Source of the DNA: Lutibacter sp. A80
GTDB taxonomy: Bacteria; Bacteroidota; Bacteroidia; Flavobacteriales; Flavobacteriaceae
Length of the DNA: 64,000 bases
Assembly: GCF_022429645.1 (NCBI RefSeq)
Contig: NZ_CP092480.1
Span: forward strand, 709,501-773,500
Direction of reading: 5' to 3'
The position numbers were made by a program, and so were the translations under genes. Below, piece by piece: positions 24,193-33,637 of the stretch. The notes beneath the pieces were generated by a model that made no database searches, was not told where the DNA came from, and worked only from the letters and a program-made list of their open reading frames with translations. The first letter of the stretch is position 1. Every line of letters starts with the position of its first letter.

Positions 24193-25053
24193 ATGCTATC
24201 AACATTTAAAAATCCAATAACGCAGCATTCTAATAAATTTACGATAACTAGTTTTAAAAATTTTCTACTTGTATTTATAATAATGCAAAATATTAGTTAT
24301 TTAAATGCTCAAGAAAAGAGTATAAATACATATAAGCCTATTACTGCCAGTGCACACATAAAAAACATGCACACTTGGCATGGATCTGTAGTTCACCCTG
24401 GAGCTATTTTTGCAACCAGTTTAGAATACAATTCTCGTAATTCAAAATTTACATTTGGTCTATGGGGTGGAGCTGGATTTAGCAGTACAGATGTATTTAA
24501 TAGTTATACACAACAACATGTAAGCGCTAATTATAAAGAAGTTTCGATTTATACTGCTTATCGTTTTTCAGATGCCTTTTTTATTGAAGCAGTTTCACAT
24601 AATAATTATACAGGTGTTGAAGAACGTGGAGATGAATTAAATTTTTGGAGTTATGATAAAACACAAGGTTACAATTTTGTAGATATAAATTTTGGTGTGA
24701 ATGTTTCTAAAAATACTTCATTATATTTAGCTACAATATTAGGTGGAGGATCAGGAGATTATGAAATTAAAGCAGATGGTTCTTATAAAGATTCTTGGAC
24801 ACATTATTTAGAAATAAAAAGTAAAATTTGGGAAAAAGAAGATTATAAATTAACGCTTTTTGCTGGAGGTGCTTGGTCTTTTATAACAGATAAAACCTTT
24901 TATACCGAAAGTAAAGGAAATCTTATTAATGTAGGAGCAACTTTTGGTCAAAACATTAATTTGGGTAGCTATAAAATACCAGTAGAAGTTATGGCTATGT
25001 GGAATCCTGAAAAGAAAAAAACAATTCTTCAACTTGATTTAACCCTATTCTAA
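24193..25053 (+). CDS. Outer-membrane protein of the polyol operon
   Basis: 286 residues. A long N-terminal region ends in signal segment FLLVFIIMQNISYLNAQ. The mature part is rich in alternating beta strands with aromatic belts (FTFGLWGGAGFSSTD, YKLTLFAGGAWSFITD), ending KKTILQLDLTLF with C-terminal Phe, typical of an outer-membrane beta-barrel. Strand count suggests about 10-12. No family is recognised. As first gene of the operon, 49 bp before the permease, it may admit the substrate through the outer membrane (inferred). Confidence 0.7.
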   Translation: MLSTFKNPITQHSNKFTITSFKNFLLVFIIMQNISYLNAQEKSINTYKPITASAHIKNMHTWHGSVVHPGAIFATSLEYNSRNSKFTFGLWGGAGFSSTDVFNSYTQQHVSANYKEVSIYTAYRFSDAFFIEAVSHNNYTGVEERGDELNFWSYDKTQGYNFVDINFGVNVSKNTSLYLATILGGGSGDYEIKADGSYKDSWTHYLEIKSKIWEKEDYKLTLFAGGAWSFITDKTFYTESKGNLINVGATFGQNINLGSYKIPVEVMAMWNPEKKKTILQLDLTLF

Positions 25054-25102
25054 ACACTATAAATAAAACCAAATATAAATAAGAATTATAAAAACTATTA
25101 GT

Positions 25103-26818
25103 ATGGAAACATCCAATAATTACCAGCAGTTTAACAATTTAGAAGCAGAGCAATTACCGGTTGCAAAACATAAATTACATAATTGGACTCATTTTGCAGG
25201 TCTGTATGCCGCTGAGCATGTTGCTGCTACAGAATTTGTTATTGGAGCAACTTTTGTTGCTTTAGGAGCAACAACTAAAGATATTATTTTAGGATTATTA
25301 ATAGGTAATATTTTAGCTGTTTTAAGTTGGACACTTATTACTTCTCCAATTGCAGTTGAAACACGATTAAGTTTATACACTTACCTTAATAAAATAGCAG
25401 GAGATTCTATGACTAAGCTTTACAATTGGGCAAATGTTATAATTTTTACGGTTATTTCCGCAGCTATGATCACCGTATCTGCAACAGCAGTGCGTTTTGC
25501 ATTTAATATTCCTGCACAACTCAATTGGTATCCAACAAATTTATGGTTTATAGCAATAGTTTTAGTTGTAGGCTCTGTTGTGGTATCAATAGCAATATAT
25601 GGTTTTAAATCAGTATCAGAGTTTTCTGGAATTTGTGCTCCTTGGCTTTTTGTAATGTTTACTTGTGGTGCATTTGTTCTTTTACCAGCATTATCTCTAG
25701 AAGTATTAGAAAAAACAATACCAAGCGGATGGAACGATTTTATAACATTAGGAGACAAATCTATATGGACTGGTGTTAATAGTAATGGAGAACCAGGTAT
25801 CGGTTTAACAGAAGTTATTGGTTTTGCTTGGGCTGCAAATACGATTACACATTTTGGACTTATAGATATGGCTTTATTACGCTTTGCTAAAAAGAAATCG
25901 TACGGATTAGCTACAAGTACAGGAATGATGTTTGGGCATTATGTTGCTTGGATTTCAGCAGGAATTATGGGAGCTGGAGCTGCTGTAATTATTGGAAAAT
26001 CTATTGTTGAGCTAGATCCAGGTGATGTTGCTTATTATGCATTAGGTTGGTCTGGTTTTGTTATTGTAATTGTAGCTGGTTGGACCACTGCAGTTGCAAA
26101 TCTTTACAGAGCAGGTTTAGCGGCACAAGCTATATTTAAAAATCATTCACGTAAAAAAACAACTATAGTAGTTGGTTTAGTAACTATGATTGTTGCTTGT
26201 TTTCCTTTTGTATTTTCTCAAATGCTTCCGTTATTAACTTATGCTGGGTTATTAGTAGTACCAGTAGGTGCCATTGTATTTGCCGAACATCAAATTTTCC
26301 CTAGAATTGGATATACCAGATATTGGGCACAGTACCTTGAATTAACATTTAGCACACCTGCAATTGCGTCTTGGGCTTTAGGACTAATATTTGGTTTTGG
26401 TTTAAACGCTTTAAATGTAATGTCATTCTTTTATCTATTTATTCCAACTTGGATATTTACCATACTTGTTTATACTTTTTTAGCTGGACGATATGGAGCA
26501 AAAAGAAAATATCCTGAAGCTGAAGAAAAAGAAAAATTACGAAATATAGATATTGTTAAGTTTCAAGAAGAACAAGCAAAAGAAGAAGTTGTGCATGTAA
26601 AAGACACTTCACTTTTTACAAAAATATTAAGAAGTATATCATTACTTGTTTTACTTATTACTGTAGTCTTGGCTTGCAATGTTTTATTTGGTAGTTCAGA
26701 TGAAGCTATTTATATAAAAAACCGTGAAATCTTTTATCAATACGCATTTATTTGTACCTTAACTTACTTTATTACTGCATATTGGGCGCTTAAACGTGGA
26801 AAAACTCAAAACTCATAA
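25103..26818 (+). CDS. NCS1-like purine/cytosine-permease family transporter
   Basis: 571 residues with about 12-14 membrane helices. Family markers: ATEFVIGATFVALGATTKDI in helix 1, GNILAVLSWTLITSPIAVE, a central conserved NTITHFGLIDMALLRFAKK, and GWTTAVANLYRAGLAAQAIF in helix 8. NCS1 symporters usually carry nucleobases or allantoin with Na+ or H+. Here the neighbours are a mannitol dehydrogenase and fructokinase, so a polyol substrate is likely but unproven. The C-terminal ~70 residues add a hydrophilic stretch and two more helices. Confidence 0.85.
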   Translation: METSNNYQQFNNLEAEQLPVAKHKLHNWTHFAGLYAAEHVAATEFVIGATFVALGATTKDIILGLLIGNILAVLSWTLITSPIAVETRLSLYTYLNKIAGDSMTKLYNWANVIIFTVISAAMITVSATAVRFAFNIPAQLNWYPTNLWFIAIVLVVGSVVVSIAIYGFKSVSEFSGICAPWLFVMFTCGAFVLLPALSLEVLEKTIPSGWNDFITLGDKSIWTGVNSNGEPGIGLTEVIGFAWAANTITHFGLIDMALLRFAKKKSYGLATSTGMMFGHYVAWISAGIMGAGAAVIIGKSIVELDPGDVAYYALGWSGFVIVIVAGWTTAVANLYRAGLAAQAIFKNHSRKKTTIVVGLVTMIVACFPFVFSQMLPLLTYAGLLVVPVGAIVFAEHQIFPRIGYTRYWAQYLELTFSTPAIASWALGLIFGFGLNALNVMSFFYLFIPTWIFTILVYTFLAGRYGAKRKYPEAEEKEKLRNIDIVKFQEEQAKEEVVHVKDTSLFTKILRSISLLVLLITVVLACNVLFGSSDEAIYIKNREIFYQYAFICTLTYFITAYWALKRGKTQNS

Positions 26819-26822
26819 TATC

Positions 26823-28316
26823 ATGAAAAATATAATTAATCTTAATCAAAATAATTTGGCAAAAATTGCCAATCGTATTGCTTGTCCTAAATACAATAGA
26901 AGTGACATAAAAACAGGAATAGTACATGTTGGTATTGGTGGTTTTCATAGAGCTCATGAAGCTTTTTACACAGACCAATTATTACACGATGAATCTGTTA
27001 AAGATTGGGGAATTTGTGGTGTAGCCTTGTTAGATTTTGATACAAAAATTTACAATACACTTAAAGAACAAGATGGTTTATACACTTTAATTGTAAAAGA
27101 ATTGGATGGTTCTTTTACAAAAAGAGTAATTGGTTCTATAGTTGACTATTTATTTGCACCAGAAAATCCTTCAAAAGTAATTGAAAAAATGGCGAGTCCA
27201 GATGTTAAAATTATAACATTAACTATTACTGAAGGTGGTTATAATTACAATGAAGCAACAAAAGCCTTTGATTTTGACAATCCTTTAATTCAACATGATT
27301 TAGAGCATCCACAAGCACCAAAAACCATTTTTGGATATTTAACCGAAGCATTAAAATTAAGACAAGAAAGAGGTTTAAAAGGAATAACTATTCAATCTTG
27401 TGATAATATACAAGGTAACGGACATATGGCTAAAAATATGCTTTTAAGTTATGTTAAAAAAGCAGCACCTGAATTGGTTTCTTGGATAGAAAATAATGTA
27501 TCGTTTCCAAATAGTATGGTAGATAGAATTACACCAGCAACATCTCCAACAGATATTTCAAATTTAGTAGAAACATCAGGAATTGAAGATGCTTGGCCAG
27601 TAGTTTGCGAACCGTTTAAACAATGGGTTATAGAAGATGATTTTATAGCAGGAAGACCTGCTTGGGAAAAGGTTGGCGCTCAATTTGTAGAAGACGTTGT
27701 ACCTTTTGAAAAAATGAAATTAAGTTTGTTAAATGCTGGACATTCTGTGTTAGGTATTTTAGGTGATTTAATGGGGTACGCAACTATAGATGAATCGGTT
27801 CATAATAATGAAATAAAAAAGTTTTTAACTAATTATATGAATATTGAAGTTACTCCAACTTTAGCCGGTTTAGAAGGTGTTAATTTAGATGAATACAAAC
27901 AATCTTTATTACAACGCTTTGGAAATATTTATATAAAAGATCAAATAGATAGAATTTGTTCAGAAAGTTCAGCAAAATTCCCAATATTTATTTTACCAAC
28001 GGTACATAAACAATTAGAAAAAAATGGATCGGTTGAATTTGCATCATTTGTAGTGGCTGCTTGGGCAATTTATAGCTTAGGAAAAAATGAAAATGGTAAA
28101 CCGTTACTTATTAAAGATGCTATGAAAGCTATATTAAATGAAAAAGCAATATTGGCAAAAGAAAACCCGGAAGCATTTTTAGAAATAGCATCTATTTTTG
28201 GAAAATTAAAAGATTCAAAAATATTTGTAAATGCATACACAAAAGCTTATACTAATATTGTTAAATATGGTGTAGAAAAATGTGTTATCGCTATTAATAA
28301 TAAAGTTGATAAATAA
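26823..28316 (+). CDS. Mannitol dehydrogenase family protein
   Basis: 497 residues from the ATG at 26823; nine upstream in-frame codons overlap the permease gene and are not preferred. Rossmann motif GIVHVGIGGFHRAHEAFY, the catalytic region VDRITPATSP and KQWVIEDDFIAGRP, and the lysine motif KMKLSLLNAGHSVLGILGD identify the long-chain polyol dehydrogenase family (mannitol 2-dehydrogenase, fructuronate reductase). With a fructokinase gene 8 bp downstream, oxidation of mannitol to fructose with NAD(P) is the most likely reaction. Spacing to the permease stop is 4 bp. Confidence 0.9.
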   Translation: MKNIINLNQNNLAKIANRIACPKYNRSDIKTGIVHVGIGGFHRAHEAFYTDQLLHDESVKDWGICGVALLDFDTKIYNTLKEQDGLYTLIVKELDGSFTKRVIGSIVDYLFAPENPSKVIEKMASPDVKIITLTITEGGYNYNEATKAFDFDNPLIQHDLEHPQAPKTIFGYLTEALKLRQERGLKGITIQSCDNIQGNGHMAKNMLLSYVKKAAPELVSWIENNVSFPNSMVDRITPATSPTDISNLVETSGIEDAWPVVCEPFKQWVIEDDFIAGRPAWEKVGAQFVEDVVPFEKMKLSLLNAGHSVLGILGDLMGYATIDESVHNNEIKKFLTNYMNIEVTPTLAGLEGVNLDEYKQSLLQRFGNIYIKDQIDRICSESSAKFPIFILPTVHKQLEKNGSVEFASFVVAAWAIYSLGKNENGKPLLIKDAMKAILNEKAILAKENPEAFLEIASIFGKLKDSKIFVNAYTKAYTNIVKYGVEKCVIAINNKVDK

Positions 28317-28324
28317 TTTGTTTT

Positions 28325-29206
28325 ATGAAAAATTTAGTTTGTTTTGGTGAGGTTTTATGGGATGTATTTCCAAATCATAAAAAAATTGGTGGTGCACCTT
28401 TAAATGTAGCTTTAAGATTGCAATCTTTAGAAAATAATGTTTCTATAATTACTAGAATAGGAGATGATTCCGACGGAATGGAAATAAAAGAATTTATTAA
28501 AAAGAGAGGTGTTCAGATAGATAATATTCAAATTGATTCGAAATTAAAAACTGGGGAAGTAGCCGTTGAATTAAACAAAAAAGGTTCAGCAACTTATACA
28601 ATAAATTTTCCTAGAGCTTGGGACAATATTCAATTGACAGAAAAAACTAAGGAAATTACTAAAAAATCAGATGCATTTATTTTTGGAAGTTTAATAGCAC
28701 GAAACGATGCTTCAAAAAACACCTTGTATGAACTTTTAAAAATTGCGAAATATAAAATTTTCGACATTAATTTAAGAGCACCTCATTACACCTTAGAAGT
28801 ATTGAATTACTTAATGAATGAAGCCGATTTTATTAAGTTTAACGATGATGAAATTTTTGAAATAGCCGAAGCTTTACATTTTAAAACTGAATCTTTAGAA
28901 GATACAATTAAATTTATTGCAACTCAAACAAATACAAAGTCTATTTGTGTTACAAAAGGTCGTCATGGAGCAATATTGTATTGCAATAACACCTTTTATT
29001 ACAATCCTGGTTATAAAATAGTTGTTGTAGATACAGTAGGAGCAGGGGATTCTTTTTTAGCTTCATTAACAGATAAATTATTGAGAGGAAATTCACCTCA
29101 AGAAGCATTAAATTTTGCTTCTGCTGTTGGAGCTATAGTAGCCAGTAACGAAGGTGCAAATCCAGAAATTAAAAAAGAAGCTATTGCTGAATTTATCAAT
29201 ATTTAA
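28325..29206 (+). CDS. PfkB-family fructokinase
   Basis: 293 residues. Signature 1: GGAPLNVALRLQSLENN. Signature 2: VVDTVGAGDSFLASL, with catalytic Asp in GAGD. The opening LVCFGEVLWDVFPNHKKIGG is typical of bacterial fructokinases. It would convert fructose made by the preceding dehydrogenase into fructose 6-phosphate for glycolysis, using ATP in the cytoplasm. Marine Flavobacteriaceae such as Zobellia pair the two enzymes for algal mannitol; the parallel is from knowledge, not measured here. Last gene of the operon. Confidence 0.92.
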   Translation: MKNLVCFGEVLWDVFPNHKKIGGAPLNVALRLQSLENNVSIITRIGDDSDGMEIKEFIKKRGVQIDNIQIDSKLKTGEVAVELNKKGSATYTINFPRAWDNIQLTEKTKEITKKSDAFIFGSLIARNDASKNTLYELLKIAKYKIFDINLRAPHYTLEVLNYLMNEADFIKFNDDEIFEIAEALHFKTESLEDTIKFIATQTNTKSICVTKGRHGAILYCNNTFYYNPGYKIVVVDTVGAGDSFLASLTDKLLRGNSPQEALNFASAVGAIVASNEGANPEIKKEAIAEFINI

Positions 29207-29213
29207 TTAAAGT

Positions 29214-29253
29214 AGTGCATTTTGGCAATTTAACGTTATTGTTAAAATGCACT
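29214..29253 (+). terminator. Terminator-like hairpin after the polyol operon
   Basis: AGTGCATTTT (29214-29223) pairs with AAAATGCACT (29244-29253), 10 bp, 20-nt loop. The T run is poor, so efficiency is uncertain. Confidence 0.5.
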
Positions 29254-29294
29254 TACTAAAATAATAAGAGAAATATTCTTAATAATTACTCGTA

Positions 29295-30248
29295 TTATTT
29301 AACTAAAATTAATTTCTGACCAATTCTAAGCGTGCTTGTTTTTTTAATAGCATTGGTTTTACAAATTGAAGTTATAGAAACGTGGTGTCTGTTAGAAATT
29401 CTAGACAGTGTATCACCTCGTTTAACTATATACAATTCTTTCTGTTTTATTTCACTTTGTAAAGCTTCATCATAAGTACTGCAAACGGTAATATTACTTG
29501 TTCGTTTAGAACTATGATTGTATGCTGTTACCCAATTTTTAGTAACCCAAATATTTTCAGCTCTTACTATATTTTCTTCACCAAAATCAAATAAATATTC
29601 AGGATTTATATGATTTCCTTTATAATTAACTTCTAAGTGTAAATGACTTCCTCTAGAATTTCCTGAATTACCACCTTTACCTATAATTTCACCTTTTAAA
29701 ACAATATCATTAACTTTTACCAATCGTTTAGATAAGTGTGCATACACTGTTTCTAACCCGTTAAAATGGCGTATTACAATAACTTTTCCGTGACCTCTAT
29801 TATAACCTACATAACGTACTTTACCGTCAAGTATAGCGAACACATTGTCTCCAGTAACTAAATCTATATCAATGCCATAATGAGATCTTCCATTTCGCCA
29901 ACCATAATGTGATGTAATTACTTTTTTTCGTTCTATAGGAGAACTATAAACAGTATCAGAAAATTTTATATTGAAAGGTTCAATTATAGCTTCTCTTTTG
30001 TAGGGATTAATAACTGAAGTGTCCCAATTTTCTGTTAACCAAACATTTGGTATAGTATCTTTTTTTGAAGCAATTAGAGAGTCTTGTACTATACTAGTAC
30101 TCACCGAATCTATTTTAACGTCTTTTTTTAGTTTAGAAATTTCTGATAGAATAATTGAATCTATTTCAGTATTAAAGTTATCATTATTCTGTGCATAATT
30201 TGTAAAACAAGAACAAAATAAAATTAAGAATATATATAATGGTTTCAT
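29295..30248 (-). CDS. LysM-containing M23 metallopeptidase
   Basis: 317 residues. Signal peptide (MKPLYIFLILFCSCFTNYAQ), Ser/Asp-rich linker, then a peptidase M23 domain (about 110-215): SHYGWRNGRSHYGIDIDLVT with His and Asp zinc ligands, GHGKVIVIRHFNGLETVYAH, and HLHLEVN with the second ligand. A LysM domain (about 270-317) reads LYIVKRGDTLSRISNRHHVS and LRIGQKLILVK. It should cut peptidoglycan cross-links in the periplasm with LysM as wall anchor. All catalytic residues are present. Single gene. Confidence 0.9.
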   Translation of the reverse strand: MKPLYIFLILFCSCFTNYAQNNDNFNTEIDSIILSEISKLKKDVKIDSVSTSIVQDSLIASKKDTIPNVWLTENWDTSVINPYKREAIIEPFNIKFSDTVYSSPIERKKVITSHYGWRNGRSHYGIDIDLVTGDNVFAILDGKVRYVGYNRGHGKVIVIRHFNGLETVYAHLSKRLVKVNDIVLKGEIIGKGGNSGNSRGSHLHLEVNYKGNHINPEYLFDFGEENIVRAENIWVTKNWVTAYNHSSKRTSNITVCSTYDEALQSEIKQKELYIVKRGDTLSRISNRHHVSITSICKTNAIKKTSTLRIGQKLILVK

Positions 30249-30568
30249 ATAAAATTAAAAATCAAGTATATTTAAATACTGTGCAAAAATAATAGAAAAG
30301 ATTGTGTTTTTTCTTAAAAATTTCTAAAATTAAAAACTAATAGATTTAATAAATAAAAGGTTATATTATGAAAACAATTTTGAACGGTATACATTTAAGT
30401 TTACTAATAATATTCTAAATTTGGAGTTGGTTTCTAATTTTGATAGAATCTGAACTAGAAAAGATTATTATTACATTTAAAGTGAATAGAATACATACAA
30501 AATAGAACTATCAATTAGTACACATCATAACATATGTAAAACATTTTCAATTAAGAAATTCAAAATAA
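30249..30568. other. Gene-free spacer
   Basis: About 320 AT-rich bp between divergent peptidase genes. The only frame of note is a 16-codon one at 30369 (MKTILNGIHLSLLIIF) that looks like a lost signal-peptide start, but nothing follows it. No hairpin or clear promoter box was seen. Confidence 0.5.
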
Positions 30569-31876
30569 ATGAAACAGTTCAAAATCAAGAAATTTATAAA
30601 TATTAGAACACTTATATTAATCACTTGTATACTATCATTTAATCAAATAATGGCTCAAAAAATAATATTTGAAGAATATTTTGAAGAAGCTACATTAAGA
30701 TTTGATTATCACCATGCTGGTACAGATACTACGGAAGTTATTTATCCTGAAGAATATAGTAAAGAAAAATATTGGTCTGGTAGTAAAAAGCATTTAATTT
30801 CTCCATTTGATTACGGTAAGTATAAAGTTGTTGTTAAAGATGCTAAAACTAAAACAATCATATATTCAAATGGTTACTCTACTTTATTTATGGAATGGCA
30901 AACAACTCCAGAGGCAAAGAAAATAAGGAAATCTTACTATGAAAGTGTAAATGTTCCATTTCCTAAGAATAAGATAATTTTAGAAATAAATAGCATAGAT
31001 AAAAGCCAAAAATGGACTAATATTTATTCAGAAGAAATAGATCCTGCTAATTATTTTATAAAAAATGAAAATGCATTTACATATAAGGTAGAAGAAATTC
31101 AAGTGAATAATTCTCCAAACAAAGCACTTGATATTTTATTTTTACCTGAGGGATATACGGAGAATGAAATGGATAAATTTATTGCAGATGTTACACGGTT
31201 AAAGTCCTCTTTATTTAAAGTTAAACCTTTTAATGAATTCAAAAATAGTATAAATATTAGAGCTGTACTTGCTCCATCTAAAGAAAGCGGTACTGATATT
31301 CCAGGAGAAGGAATTTGGAAAAAAACTGCTTTAAACACCAATTTCTATACTTTTGATAGTGAACGTTACTTAACTACAAAAGACATAAAATCCATAAAAG
31401 ATATAGCAGGAGTTAGTTATTACGACCAAATTTATATTTTAGTAAATACCGATAAATATGGTGGCGGTGCTATTTATAATTTCTATAATTTATGTACATC
31501 TGATAATGAATTTACAGAAGAAGTTTTTAGCCACGAATTTGGCCATGGATTGGCTTGGCTTGCAGACGAATATTACTATGATGATGATATGAGTTCTTTT
31601 TATGATACAACTTTAGAACCTAGAGAAGAAAACATAACAACACTTGTTAATTTTGATAAAAAATGGAAAAATAAACTTCCAAAAAAATTAGAATTTCCAA
31701 CAAAAGCTTCACCTAAAAATCTAACTAAAATAGGTGTTTATGAAGGAGGTGGCTATACATCAAAGGGTGTTTATAGGGCTTTTCAAGAATGTAAAATGAA
31801 ATCTAACAGTACCAAAGAGTATTGTGAAGTTTGTGAAGAAACAATAGTTAAGGTGTTAGAATATTACAGTGAATAG
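30569..31876 (+). CDS. M64-family (IgA peptidase-like) zinc metallopeptidase
   Basis: 435 residues, signal peptide to about residue 30 (NQIMAQK). An N-terminal all-beta M64 prodomain-like part (30-170) leads to the catalytic domain, with KALDILFLPEGYTENEMDKF, VLAPSKESGTDIPGEG, and zinc site VFSHEFGHGLAWLADEYY (HEFGH, with a following Asp-Glu), all characteristic of peptidase family M64. Most Bacteroidota have several such secreted enzymes; IgA cleavage is known only for the Clostridium ramosum enzyme. Ends at CEVCEETIVKVLEYYSE, a typical C-terminus. Confidence 0.87.
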   Translation: MKQFKIKKFINIRTLILITCILSFNQIMAQKIIFEEYFEEATLRFDYHHAGTDTTEVIYPEEYSKEKYWSGSKKHLISPFDYGKYKVVVKDAKTKTIIYSNGYSTLFMEWQTTPEAKKIRKSYYESVNVPFPKNKIILEINSIDKSQKWTNIYSEEIDPANYFIKNENAFTYKVEEIQVNNSPNKALDILFLPEGYTENEMDKFIADVTRLKSSLFKVKPFNEFKNSINIRAVLAPSKESGTDIPGEGIWKKTALNTNFYTFDSERYLTTKDIKSIKDIAGVSYYDQIYILVNTDKYGGGAIYNFYNLCTSDNEFTEEVFSHEFGHGLAWLADEYYYDDDMSSFYDTTLEPREENITTLVNFDKKWKNKLPKKLEFPTKASPKNLTKIGVYEGGGYTSKGVYRAFQECKMKSNSTKEYCEVCEETIVKVLEYYSE

Positions 31877-31939
31877 TACTGAATAATCTCATTTACACTT
31901 CAAAAAACAACTTGAAATTACGGAGTATTTATTTTAAAT

Positions 31940-31947
31940 TATATTTG
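31940..31947 (+). promoter_or_regulatory. -7 box TATATTTG before the membrane hydrolase gene
   Basis: TATATTTG fits TAnnTTTG, 24 bp before the TTG start at 31972. TTG lies about 25 bp further upstream, a little beyond the usual spacing. Confidence 0.45.
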
Positions 31948-31971
31948 TAGCAACTTCTTAAAAAACATTTT

Positions 31972-32973
31972 TTGGATTCATTAACTCAAATTGTTCTTGG
32001 TGCTGCAGTAGGAAATGCTGTTTTAGGTAAAAAAATAGGAAATAAAGCCCTGTTTTACGGTGCTATTGCTGGTACCATACCAGATTTAGATGTGGTAGTT
32101 GGAAAGTTTACAGACACCATAACCGCCATAGAATGGCATCGTGGAATTAGTCATTCTATTCTGTTTTGCATTGTTATGAGTCCACTTTTAGGTTGGCTGG
32201 TAAATAAGCTGGAACGGAAATTAAATCTAGATTGGAAACCCTGGGCAAAACTCTTTTTTTGGGGCTTATTTACACATTCGCTTTTAGATGCTTTTACTAC
32301 TTGGGGTACACAACTGTTTTGGCCGCTGGATATTCATTTAGCTTTTAATTCCATTTTTGTAATCGATCCGCTGTATACATTGCCTTTTTTGGTGTTTACC
32401 ATAATTGCAATGTGTTATAAACGGACTTCAAAAAAAAGACACCTTTTCAACAATTTAGGATTAATACTATCTTCCTGTTATTTATTAATTGCAGTGGCTG
32501 TTAAATTTGTTGTGACACATAAATTTGAAGCCGCTTTACAAAAACAAGGAATTGAATATTCTGAAATCAGTACACGTCCGTCACCAATGAACATTATACT
32601 TTGGAATGCCAATATAGCAACCGAAGATAGTTATTTGATAAGTGATTATTCCTTTTTTGATACTGCACCAATAATATTTACAGTTTATCCTAAAAATCGT
32701 AAAGATTCAACACCGTTGATGCAATACCCCAATGTGAAACGATTAATTGCCATTAGTAAAGGTTGGTTTATTTTAGAACAAAAAGACCATAACTGGTATT
32801 TTAACGATTTACGATTTGGATTACTTCCACAAAAAAATAAAGAACCTGTTTTTGTGTTTTCATATCTGCTTAAAGAAACCAATGGTATAATTACAGCTAC
32901 TGAACTACCTAAAAATGAAAGAGATGCACAATTTATGCTATCTAATTTATGGCAACGCATTAAAGGGATTTAA
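31972..32973 (+). CDS. YdjM/DUF457-type membrane-bound metal-dependent hydrolase
   Basis: 333 residues. It starts with TTG; no ATG occurs between the promoter box and MDSLTQIVLGAAVGNAVLG, which is the conserved family opening. Metal-site motifs: AIAGTIPDLDVV, EWHRGISHSILF and FTHSLLDAFTTWGTQLFWP. Four to five membrane helices lie in residues 1-180, then a soluble ~150-residue tail. E. coli YdjM is a LexA-regulated inner-membrane protein of unclear substrate. Monocistronic. Confidence 0.85.
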   Translation: MDSLTQIVLGAAVGNAVLGKKIGNKALFYGAIAGTIPDLDVVVGKFTDTITAIEWHRGISHSILFCIVMSPLLGWLVNKLERKLNLDWKPWAKLFFWGLFTHSLLDAFTTWGTQLFWPLDIHLAFNSIFVIDPLYTLPFLVFTIIAMCYKRTSKKRHLFNNLGLILSSCYLLIAVAVKFVVTHKFEAALQKQGIEYSEISTRPSPMNIILWNANIATEDSYLISDYSFFDTAPIIFTVYPKNRKDSTPLMQYPNVKRLIAISKGWFILEQKDHNWYFNDLRFGLLPQKNKEPVFVFSYLLKETNGIITATELPKNERDAQFMLSNLWQRIKGI

Positions 32974-33637
32974 ATTTCTCAATACTCAGCAGTTTAGTTT
33001 CTGCTTGACTGGGAATCTGTTGATATAAAAGGTGGGGGTGAAGTGGTGACTTTTATATTTCATTCATTTCTTTTATGCCAAAAGAAACGAACCAAAGAAA
33101 AGGGCACAACCAGATAGGAATTGCAAGCACCGTTTGCCAAACTCAGCGCTCCTTACCAGTCGCTGAATCTCTGAGCTTTGTCTGCACTATTCTTACTGGT
33201 TGAAACTTCCAAATGATATTTACAGTTTTATTATTTTGTTTAGTTTAAACAATAAGCTTTTTACATTGTTCTCCTAAACACGTTTAAGCATCTTAATTTT
33301 ATAATTTAAAACTAAATGCTAATTACGTAGTCTTCGGCCTATCGAATAGTTATCGTAAAATTTGAAGTGAAAGCATCGTAAAATTTCAAGCTGTTTGAGT
33401 TCAACGAATTAATATCGCTATTCAAATTACAATAACGAGTCATTGAAATTTAGATGCCGAACGAAAAATTTAGATAAGTATTCGTAAGCTTAGATTTTTG
33501 GTTACTTTTCATCAATGGAAAAGTAATATTAAAAAGCCTAAGCATATAGTTTCCATGTATTTTTTATAAAATTACTGAAAAGAATAAAAGAGTTATATTA
33601 TTTTTGTGTTTTATTTATTTTATATAAAACCTGAAAT
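32974..33637. other. Long gene-free spacer with hairpins and a direct repeat
   Basis: About 660 bp without a convincing gene. Contains hairpin TTTCTTTT-ATGCC-AAAAGAAA (33067-33087), hairpin TTACTTTTC-N7-GAAAAGTAA (33502-33526), and a direct repeat ATCGTAAAATTTGAAG / ATCGTAAAATTTCAAG (33352 and 33375). The first ~230 bp are clearly more GC-rich than the rest. Similar hairpin-rich patches are scattered in flavobacterial genomes; nothing transcribed can be asserted. Confidence 0.5.

Noticed and set aside
30369-30419. 16-codon gene with a signal-like start
   Set aside because: It ends after the hydrophobic segment and has no mature part; too short and unsupported.
32974-33637. tRNA or structured housekeeping RNA in the slightly GC-richer spacer
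   Set aside because: No cloverleaf, CCA end or known RNA motif can be recognised; only short hairpins and a repeat.
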